Assembly (NCBI GenBank): GCA_036655715.1
Contig: JAVVPO010000029.1
Coordinates: 1-26,552, forward strand
Direction: 5' to 3'
Source of the DNA: JAVVPO01 sp036655715
GTDB taxonomy: Bacteria; Bacillota; Clostridia; Lachnospirales; Cellulosilyticaceae
Length of the DNA stretch: 26,552 nt
Both the position numbers and the translations under genes were made by a program. The notes under the pieces are model-generated. The model had not been told where the DNA came from. It saw only the letters and a list, made by a program, of their open reading frames with translations, and ran no database searches. The first letter of the stretch is position 1, and every line of letters begins with the position of its first letter. This document shows positions 16,011 through 22,767 of the stretch, piece after piece.

Positions 16011-16691
16011 TCACATTATTGTCATAATTATAACAGGCAGGAAAATGGCTGGCAGAAGATTTGCTACCTTAATCTTTTTGATTTCTAATACTGATAAACC
16101 AAGACCTATAAGTAGTATTCCTCCCACTGCACTCATCTCCGTAATAAGTGCCGCACTTAAAAAAGGCTCAAGCGCACTAGCTAGTAATGTAATGGCTCCT
16201 TGATAAAGCAAAACAGGTACTGCTGCTAACACTACACCAGCGCCCATACTACTCGCAAATAACAAAGCTGAAATACCATCCATTACAGACTTAGTATAAA
16301 GAATCGCATGATCTCCTCTAATGCCACTATCTAGGGAACCCATGATAGCCATAGACCCTACGCAGAACAAAAGCGTAGCCGTTACAAACCCTTCACCTAC
16401 GTTACTTTGTTCACCCTTTATTTTTCCTTTAACTCTCTCTCCTAATTGATTCAGTTTAGCATCTATGTTAATCCACTCACCTAGTATGCCCCCTATCACT
16501 AAACTTGCAATAACAATTAGGATATTTTGTGTTTCTATCGCAAAGGTAATACCAATTACAGTAGTTACTAGCCCAATAGAACACATAATCAAATCAGAAA
16601 ACCGTTTGGGAATTCCTCTTTTTGTTAATGCGCCAATGATGCCTCCTACAATAATTAGGACTACATTCACTATAGTTCCTAACAATATCAT
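16011..16691 (-). CDS. DUF554 family integral membrane protein
   Basis: This is a 226-residue membrane protein of the YdfK/YqgA-like DUF554 family, whose transported or bound substrate is not established. About six to seven hydrophobic segments are visible, starting with IVNVVLIIVGGIIGALT, a family hallmark with glycine-rich helices. A cytosolic charged stretch (about 77-100) follows. The conserved core has FVTATLLFCVGSMAIMGSLDSGIRGDH and YTKSVMDGISALLFASSMGAG. The C-terminal helix VANLLPAIFLPVIIMTIM ends the protein. The start has GGGGG five bases before the ATG. It is followed by the shared terminator and preceded by a GNAT gene 82 bases upstream, with which it may be co-transcribed. Confidence 0.9.
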   Translation of the reverse strand: MILLGTIVNVVLIIVGGIIGALTKRGIPKRFSDLIMCSIGLVTTVIGITFAIETQNILIVIASLVIGGILGEWINIDAKLNQLGERVKGKIKGEQSNVGEGFVTATLLFCVGSMAIMGSLDSGIRGDHAILYTKSVMDGISALLFASSMGAGVVLAAVPVLLYQGAITLLASALEPFLSAALITEMSAVGGILLIGLGLSVLEIKKIKVANLLPAIFLPVIIMTIM

Positions 16692-16729
16692 TTTTGCCCC
16701 CTTATGATAATTTTTTATTTTATCCCCCT

Positions 16730-16757
16730 ATTATATATCAATTTTCAATTTTATCTA
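16730..16757 (-). promoter_or_regulatory. Weak candidate promoter of the DUF554 gene
   Basis: On the minus strand TAGATA (16757-16752) and a perfect TATAAT (16735-16730) are 16 bases apart, about 40 bases upstream of the ATG. The -35 match is poor and the region is AT-rich. Confidence 0.33.
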
Positions 16758-16773
16758 TATTAATAAATATATT

Positions 16774-17208
16774 TTACAAAAACTTTTTAAATCCTTGTAC
16801 GACGTCAAGTTCATATCCCACCGATTCATAGAATTTATGTGCTTCTATTCTCTCAGCTTCAGATACAAACATCATATAATTCACTTCATTTTTCTTCCCA
16901 ATGTCTTCTATTTCCCGTATAAGCTTGGAGCCCAGACCTTGCCCTCTTTTATGATTTGCCACAACTACATTTTCTATCACCATAAACGGCCTACATTCGC
17001 CTACTAAGTCATAGCATAAAACCCCCATTATAGTCCCAACAATCTCACCATCTTGCTCTGCTACTATCAATTTGTAACTTTCATCATTTTGTATATATCT
17101 AAATATTTTCGTCATTTTCTCTATACTACTTTTAGTACGGATTAATTCTTCAAACAATATAGATAAACCTGCTAAATCACTTTTAATTGCTTCTCTTATC
17201 ATCACCAT
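16774..17208 (-). CDS. GNAT-family N-acetyltransferase
   Basis: It is predicted to transfer an acetyl group from acetyl-CoA to an amine; the substrate is unknown. The 144-residue protein covers one GNAT fold: an N-terminal strand and helix (IREAIKSDLAGLSILFEELI), central strands (YKLIVAEQDGEIVGTIMGVL), the beta-4 strand ENVVVANHKRGQGLG with the pyrophosphate-binding loop R88-G-Q-G-L-G93, and the C-terminal HKFYESVGYELD motif. The start region offers ATG codons at positions 1 and 3. The nearest Shine-Dalgarno (AAAGGA) is 14 bases from the first, so the exact start is uncertain. It is probably a stand-alone cytoplasmic enzyme, possibly co-transcribed with DUF554. Confidence 0.87.
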   Translation of the reverse strand: MVMIREAIKSDLAGLSILFEELIRTKSSIEKMTKIFRYIQNDESYKLIVAEQDGEIVGTIMGVLCYDLVGECRPFMVIENVVVANHKRGQGLGSKLIREIEDIGKKNEVNYMMFVSEAERIEAHKFYESVGYELDVVQGFKKFL

Positions 17209-17260
17209 AGCCGCGTCTTCATTCCTTTATCAGTTTTAATTCTCATTCTCTAGCTTTGAT

Positions 17261-17289
17261 ATTATATCTATATTTATGATTTATCACAA
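17261..17289 (-). promoter_or_regulatory. Putative promoter of the GNAT gene
   Basis: On the minus strand TTGTGA (17289-17284) and TATAAT (17266-17261) are 17 bases apart, about 50 bases upstream of the start codon. Confidence 0.56.
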
Positions 17290-17350
17290 CCCCCACATAT
17301 TTCTAATCTTTTAGAGCCCCACTCCCCCCTACTCTGTTCCTATAAAAATT

Positions 17351-18226
17351 TTATAATTGATCATTTTTCTTATATGCCATAGGAGACATCCCTATCATCT
17401 TCTTGAAAATTCTCGAAAAGTAATACTGGTCTTCATACCCTAGTTTTTTGCCTACTTCATAAACTTTCATATCTGTCATTCTAAAGTATTTACAAGCTTG
17501 CTGCATCTTTAAGTAAATGTAAAAATCTATAGGTGCCCGATTGGCATGCTTATTAAAAATATTATTTAAATAGCTTTTTGATAACTTCATATACTCTGCA
17601 ATATCTTCTAAGGTAAGATCCTTATCTAAGTTTCTATACATATAATGAATAGCCTTTCTTAGATATTGATTTTGTTTATCCAAATCCAAAGAGCTTTCTC
17701 TATAATATATTTCAGCCAGTATCAATGATAATACTTGCGTCTCATATATAAAATTCCCCAGAGTATAATTGGTTTCTAACATATCAATAAGTAATTTAAA
17801 CAGATACATTAATCTCTCATTAGCTTCCGATGAGCCTAGCTGTCTTACCTCTCTATTATTTAGAGGAAAATACTTCACATTTTCTCCTTTAAAATGTACC
17901 CAAAGTATACTCCATGGATCTTTTTCATCTGCATAGTATTTATGCTCTATATTTTCAGGAATACAAAACAACTTATTACTTTGCAATTCTATCTTGTTCC
18001 CCTCAATTTCTATAAACCCCCTCCCGCCTGTACAGTAAATTAAGATAAACTCATCAATCCCCTCTTTTCTTTCTCTATAGTGATAACTAGCTTCTGGGAA
18101 AAAGCCAATATCCGTTATAAATAATGCATTGACTAATGGATGTTCTAGATAATTTGCAAAGGATTCTGTTGGAATAACAATAAACTTTTCATTTTTAAAC
18201 CCATCTTTTTTATAGTGTGATTTCAT
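17351..18226 (-). CDS. AraC-family transcriptional regulator, probably sugar-responsive
   Basis: The 291-residue protein has an N-terminal cupin-like sensor domain (about 35-110: DEFILIYCTGGRGFIEIEGN, then FCIPENIEHKYY) and a C-terminal AraC/XylS DNA-binding domain. The first helix-turn-helix is LTLEDIAEYMKLSKSYLNNIFNK (205-226). The second is VYEVGKKLGYEDQYYFSRIFKK (255-276), followed by the family ending GMSPMAYKK. The cupin half resembles regulators that sense sugars or oligosaccharides. It is divergent from the DUF5107-TPR gene, which it likely controls. The ATG at 18226 is the only start available: an in-frame TAA lies eight codons upstream with no start codon between. There is no Shine-Dalgarno, and the -10 element ends six bases before the ATG, so the mRNA is probably leaderless. 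Confidence 0.93.
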   Translation of the reverse strand: MKSHYKKDGFKNEKFIVIPTESFANYLEHPLVNALFITDIGFFPEASYHYRERKEGIDEFILIYCTGGRGFIEIEGNKIELQSNKLFCIPENIEHKYYADEKDPWSILWVHFKGENVKYFPLNNREVRQLGSSEANERLMYLFKLLIDMLETNYTLGNFIYETQVLSLILAEIYYRESSLDLDKQNQYLRKAIHYMYRNLDKDLTLEDIAEYMKLSKSYLNNIFNKHANRAPIDFYIYLKMQQACKYFRMTDMKVYEVGKKLGYEDQYYFSRIFKKMIGMSPMAYKKNDQL

Positions 18227-18232
18227 ATGGAA

Positions 18233-18261
18233 ATTATAAAATAATTAAACAATATTGTCCA
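18233..18261 (-). promoter_or_regulatory. Promoter of the araC-type gene
   Basis: On the minus strand TGGACA (18261-18256) and TATAAT (18238-18233) are 17 bases apart. With the usual spacing the first transcribed base is the A of the ATG at 18226. A palindrome abuts the -35 element. Confidence 0.76.
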
Positions 18262-18275
18262 TCTTTTAAAAAGAT
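18261..18275. promoter_or_regulatory. Palindrome in the divergent AraC/DUF5107 region, possible operator
   Basis: ATCTTTT and AAAAGAT form a perfect 7-base inverted repeat around a single A. It touches the -35 box of the araC-type gene and lies about 85 bases upstream of the DUF5107 gene. It could be an operator for autoregulation or activation. AraC proteins often bind direct repeats, and the sequence is simple, so support is modest. Confidence 0.4.
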
Positions 18276-18356
18276 ATGATATTTTTTCATCTATCTAAAT
18301 ATGCTACCATGTAAATATATTATTAAATGAACTTATAGAAAACGAGGAGCATTCTT

Positions 18357-21300
18357 ATGAAAACTTTCGGTGAAGTTAAGATGTTTGAATCACCATTAAT
18401 TATTCCTACTTACGAAGTCTATCCACCAGATAAAAATCCATTATTTCTAGAAAAAAGAGTTTATCAAGGAAGTTCAGGCAAGGTCTACCCTCTTCCTGTC
18501 ACAGAAAAAATCTCTGACGATAAAGTTGATAAGTCTTATCATGCTATCACTTTAGAAAATGATTATTTAAAAGTCATCATCCTTCCAGAACTTGGTGGAC
18601 GTATTCAAAGAGCCTTAGATAAAACAAATAATTACGATTTTGTGTATTATAACCACGTTATCAAACCTGCATTAGTAGGCTTAGCTGGCCCTTGGATTTC
18701 CGGAGGTATTGAATTTAACTGGCCACAGCATCACCGTCCTTCTACCTTCTCTCCTGTAGATTATACGCTTATCTCAAATGAAGATGGCTCTAAGACAGTT
18801 TGGGTCAGTGAAATTGATAAAATGTACGGAACCAAAGGCATGGCGGGATTCACTTTATATCCAAATAAAGCTTATATCCAAATTACCGGCCAAGTCTTTA
18901 ATCGTACAGATATGCCACAAACTTTTCTTTGGTGGGCTAATCCAGCTGTACCTGTTAATGACCATACCTTCTCTGTTTTTCCACCTGATGTTCACGCTGT
19001 AATGGATCATGGTAAAAGAGCTGTTTCTAGCTTCCCTATTGCGACTGGAGAATACTATAAATTTGATTACTCAGAAGGTATAGATATCTCTCGTTATAAA
19101 AACATATCTGTGCCTACTTCTTACATGGCTTATCATTCTGATTTTGATTTTGTAGGAAACTATGATGAATCTTCAAATTCTGGCTTACTACATATTGCAA
19201 ATCATCATATTTCTCCTGGCAAGAAACAATGGACTTGGGGTAATAGCGATTTTGGTCAAGCGTGGGATAGAAACCTTACAGATGAAGATGGTCCTTACAT
19301 CGAACTAATGACAGGTGTTTTCACAGATAACCAACCAGATTTCACTTGGTTAAAACCTTATGAAGAAAAAAGCTTTACCCAATACTTTATGCCTTACAAA
19401 GGCGTAGGTAGCGTAAAAAATGCTACGATTAATGCACTTGTCAATTTGGAATTAGGAGATAATAAGGCTTGTATTACAGTTTATACTACCTCTACCTTTG
19501 AGGACGCTAGCATACTTCTTTATTTAAATAATGAAATTATTTTTGAGCATCGAGAAACACTTACACCTATGCAATCGTTGAATCTTACTACTGCCTTATC
19601 CGAAAGCTCACTCATAGGTATGCACCTAGTCGTTCAAGATTCTAAAGGCACAATCCTTGTAGAGTATACTCCTACAAAAAAAGAGCTACAACCTATTCCA
19701 GCTCCTGCTGATCCATTATTAGCCCCTAGTCAATTACACTCTACAGAGGAGCTCTATCTTGCAGCCACTCACTTAGAGCAATACCGTCATGCTACTTTTG
19801 AACCTTCCGATTATTATCTTGAAGGTCTAAAAAGAGACCCAAGTGATATGAGACTAAATAATGGATATGGTTTACTTCAGTATCGCAGAGGAAATTTCAA
19901 AGAAGCTCACGAACTCTTTTGCCAATCAGTAAAAAAGAATGAATGGAAAAATCCTAATCCTTATTACGGGGAAGCCTACTTCAATTTAGGTCTATCTCTA
20001 TTAAAACTTAATCAGCCAGACAAAGCTTATGATGCCTTTTTCAAAGCAACATGGAGTGGCGAAACTCAAAGCGCTGCTTTTTACCAGTTAGCTTGTTTAG
20101 ACTTTAAGAAAAAGAGTTATACAGCGTGTCTTGAATCTATCAACAAATCTATTAGTAAAAATCAAAGCAACATGAAATCCCGTCATTTAAAAGCTGCTCT
20201 TTTACGCATATTAGCTAAAGATAATCTTGCTTTCCTAAATGAAAGTCTTGCTTTAGACCCACTAGACACAGGACTTCTTTATGAGCTTAGTCAAACCACA
20301 CACAACCTATCTAGCTGGAAAGAAACAATGAGGGATTCTCTTAATAACTATCTTGAATTATCTTTAGACTATATCCAAATGGGTCTTTATGATGATGCAC
20401 TTATCATACTTAGCAATTGCCTTATATCAAGCCCTTTAATCGCTTACTATACAGCTTACATTTACACGCTCCTAGGTGATATCCAAAAAGTTATTACCTA
20501 TTGTGAGCAAGGTGAATTAGCATCACCTGACTATTGCTTTCCTAATAAATTAAGCGAAATTATCATCCTAGAAAATGTTATTACGCTTTATCCAAAAGCT
20601 TCATTTGCTCATTATTATCTTGGCAACCTTTTATATGATAAAAAACAATATGAAAAAGCTATTTCTCACTGGGAAACTTCCTTAGCACGTGGTAGCTCTT
20701 TCTCCATCGTTCCTCGCAACCTATCTTTAGCTTATTTCAATAAACGTAATGATTCAGCTAAGGCTCTTAAAATGATTGAAAAAGCTTTTAAACTTCAGCC
20801 CTCTGATGCAAGACTTTTATTAGAGCTTGATCAACTTACAGCTAAACTTGGTTACTCTAATGAAGTACGCCTTGAACGTTTAGAAAAGTTCATGTCAATC
20901 ACCATACAACGTGATGATTTATATGTTGAATATATTACACTCTTAAATAACACGGGACAGTTTGAAAAAGCATTTGCTTGTATCATGAATCGCAAATTCC
21001 ACGCTTGGGAAGGTGGTGAAGGCAAAATAAGCAGACAATATGTCTACAATCTCATTGAACGCGCAAAATTACTTTTATCTACTACTAAGCCAACTCAAGC
21101 TATCGAGCTTCTTGCCCAGTCTCTGAGCTATCCCCTCAATCTTGGCGAAGGCAAACTTCCTAATACACAAGATAATATTACCCACTATTACCTCGGCGCA
21201 GCTTATGATATGTTAGGTAATTCCCAAGAAGCTCAAAAATACTATCAGCTTGCTTCTATAGGTATGCAGCACCCTGAAAGCATGATGTATTATAACGACC

Positions 21301-21629
21301 AACCTGCTGATACTATCCTTTATCAAGGCTTTGCTCACGATAAATTAGGTAACTTATCTAAGGCAAAATCTTGCTATCATAGATTAATAAGCTATGGTGA
21401 GCAACATTTATTTGACGAAGTCACTTATGATTACTTTGCCGTTTCTTTACCTGACACTATGATTTATGAAGATAATATTAGTTTACGTAACGAAATCTAT
21501 TGTCACTACCTCATAGCTTTAGGGCATCTTGGTTTAGGCAATCATGTCTTAGCAAAAAAACATTTCACCAAGGTACTAGAACTTTCTCCAAGCCATCAAG
21601 GTGCTATTAGACACATTGGGTTACTTTAA
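18357..21629 (+). CDS. DUF5107 domain protein with long TPR tail
   Basis: This 1090-residue cytoplasmic protein has no signal peptide or membrane segment. The N-terminal DUF5107 domain (about 40-345) resembles galactose-mutarotase-like folds that handle carbohydrates. It contains LPELGGRI (76-83), GPWISGGIEFNWPQHHRP (111-128) and FLWWANPAVPV. A beta-rich linker follows to about 470. The remainder to the C-terminus is a string of TPR-type helical pairs (GYGLLQYRRGNFKEAHELF, YFNLGLSLLKLNQPDKAYDAF, YYLGNLLYDKKQYEKAISHW, KHFTKVLELSPSHQGAI), a scaffold for protein or glycan binding. GAGGAG lies seven bases before the ATG. It is monocistronic with a strong terminator and divergent from an AraC-type regulator, which suggests induction by a sugar. 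Whether it is an enzyme or a sugar-dependent scaffold cannot be told; the family's biochemical activity is not known to me. Confidence 0.87.
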   Translation: MKTFGEVKMFESPLIIPTYEVYPPDKNPLFLEKRVYQGSSGKVYPLPVTEKISDDKVDKSYHAITLENDYLKVIILPELGGRIQRALDKTNNYDFVYYNHVIKPALVGLAGPWISGGIEFNWPQHHRPSTFSPVDYTLISNEDGSKTVWVSEIDKMYGTKGMAGFTLYPNKAYIQITGQVFNRTDMPQTFLWWANPAVPVNDHTFSVFPPDVHAVMDHGKRAVSSFPIATGEYYKFDYSEGIDISRYKNISVPTSYMAYHSDFDFVGNYDESSNSGLLHIANHHISPGKKQWTWGNSDFGQAWDRNLTDEDGPYIELMTGVFTDNQPDFTWLKPYEEKSFTQYFMPYKGVGSVKNATINALVNLELGDNKACITVYTTSTFEDASILLYLNNEIIFEHRETLTPMQSLNLTTALSESSLIGMHLVVQDSKGTILVEYTPTKKELQPIPAPADPLLAPSQLHSTEELYLAATHLEQYRHATFEPSDYYLEGLKRDPSDMRLNNGYGLLQYRRGNFKEAHELFCQSVKKNEWKNPNPYYGEAYFNLGLSLLKLNQPDKAYDAFFKATWSGETQSAAFYQLACLDFKKKSYTACLESINKSISKNQSNMKSRHLKAALLRILAKDNLAFLNESLALDPLDTGLLYELSQTTHNLSSWKETMRDSLNNYLELSLDYIQMGLYDDALIILSNCLISSPLIAYYTAYIYTLLGDIQKVITYCEQGELASPDYCFPNKLSEIIILENVITLYPKASFAHYYLGNLLYDKKQYEKAISHWETSLARGSSFSIVPRNLSLAYFNKRNDSAKALKMIEKAFKLQPSDARLLLELDQLTAKLGYSNEVRLERLEKFMSITIQRDDLYVEYITLLNNTGQFEKAFACIMNRKFHAWEGGEGKISRQYVYNLIERAKLLLSTTKPTQAIELLAQSLSYPLNLGEGKLPNTQDNITHYYLGAAYDMLGNSQEAQKYYQLASIGMQHPESMMYYNDQPADTILYQGFAHDKLGNLSKAKSCYHRLISYGEQHLFDEVTYDYFAVSLPDTMIYEDNISLRNEIYCHYLIALGHLGLGNHVLAKKHFTKVLELSPSHQGAIRHIGLL

Positions 21630-21639
21630 ACAATAAAAA

Positions 21640-21685
21640 ATAAGCCGAAACGAATTTTCAAGCTCTCGTTTCGGCTTATCTTTTG
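21640..21685. terminator. Bidirectional terminator after the DUF5107 gene
   Basis: ATAAGCCGAAACGA (21640-21653) and TCGTTTCGGCTTAT (21666-21679) form a perfect 14-base stem with a 12-base loop. CTTTTG follows on the plus strand, and six T follow on the minus strand, so it also serves the convergent metallopeptidase gene. Confidence 0.9.
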
Positions 21686-21695
21686 TTACTCCTAC

Positions 21696-22520
21696 CTATA
21701 ATATAGCTTGATACTTAACTATCATTTCATCTGCAGGCATTACTGTTAACCTTTGTATACTTTCTCCTTTTTCTATAAGCCTTTGTATCATCCTCATCCC
21801 TACAAAATATCCTGCAAGTTGAGACTGCTCCTCATCAGCTTTATAGGTAAAGAACTCTTTCATTAACTCTGGCGTTAGTGTAAACTCCATTTTTTCAAAT
21901 ACGTTACGTGTTAATTCTACTTCATTATTCAGAAGCACTGCCATTCTCTCACTTGGTATAAGAAGTGCCTTTGCAAGCGTCTCTTCATTAATAGCTTCTT
22001 TATTAAATAAGATAGGGTACAAAGTTCCAAGCCCTTCTGCAATCATTCTTTCTTTGAAATCATTAGGGTGAATCTCCTGTACACTCCAGCCTCTCACCAT
22101 ATGATTCACTTCATGAGGTATTAAATAAGCTAGTTCACTGTCTCCAATACATTCTAGCCCTAAGTACAGTATAGGTTTATTCCCTAGTGAAGCCATTCCA
22201 CTTACATGACCAAGTCCTACACCTATATATAGATCAAATTCCTCAGTAAACTGTAGCTTCTCTACTACTTCCTGCGTTATCCTCTCAATTTCATCTATCT
22301 TATGTACATTCTCTTCTACTTTTTCTAACAGACTATCAAAATCAACAGTCTCCACCATTGGTTCTAATCCTTCTAAGTTAATCATATAGAGATAACCCAA
22401 AATCTTTTCCCAAAGCTCAGGGTACTTATTATAATAATTCCTAAATGCTTCCCATTTCCCCGTCGTCTTACACTCTTCTATCAATACTCTAAAATCACCT
22501 ATCATATTCACAATACGCAT
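21696..22520 (-). CDS. Predicted zinc metallopeptidase, DUF2268-like
   Basis: The 274-residue protein has a gluzincin-type site: HEVNH at 136-140 (zinc ligands H136 and H140, catalytic E137) and a likely third ligand E162 in MIAEGLGTLYP. The spacing and the later GYFVGMRMIQRLIEKG helix resemble DUF2268 (predicted Zn-dependent proteases). No signal peptide or membrane segment is seen, so it is probably cytoplasmic; the natural substrate is unknown. AGAGGTGG lies a few bases before the ATG at 22520. It is a single gene between two terminators, on the same strand as pheST but outside that operon. The peptidase call rests on the HExxH motif and the conserved downstream glutamate; family placement is by recollection. 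Confidence 0.85.
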   Translation of the reverse strand: MRIVNMIGDFRVLIEECKTTGKWEAFRNYYNKYPELWEKILGYLYMINLEGLEPMVETVDFDSLLEKVEENVHKIDEIERITQEVVEKLQFTEEFDLYIGVGLGHVSGMASLGNKPILYLGLECIGDSELAYLIPHEVNHMVRGWSVQEIHPNDFKERMIAEGLGTLYPILFNKEAINEETLAKALLIPSERMAVLLNNEVELTRNVFEKMEFTLTPELMKEFFTYKADEEQSQLAGYFVGMRMIQRLIEKGESIQRLTVMPADEMIVKYQAIL

Positions 22521-22722
22521 ATTCCCACCTCTAATTAGCGTTTATTATTACTTATATGATATCACTTTTAAACTGTTATAACTATATAAATTAATTGATT
22601 TTATTAAATTTTTATCTATATTATTTTTCATCTAAAAAAGCTACTTAAACAACCAATCTACTAAAGTAGGTGGAGTTAGACCACGCAATTAGTAATCAAT
22701 CACCAGATTTTTTTCTTCTCAC

Positions 22723-22761
22723 AAAAAAGGCTGCCCACTTCATCCGCCAAAGCAGCCTTTT
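22723..22761 (-). terminator. Terminator of the pheS-pheT operon
   Basis: AAAAGGCTGC (22725-22734) pairs with GCAGCCTTTT (22752-22761) around a 17-base loop. On the minus strand it ends in a run of six T, immediately after the pheT stop. Confidence 0.9.
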
Positions 22762-22767
22762 CCCCTT

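Noticed and set aside
18241..18350. A firm promoter for the DUF5107 gene
   Set aside because: TTGTCC (18255-18260) with GATATT after 17 bases is too weak to call; an activator-dependent promoter is possible, but the site cannot be fixed by eye.
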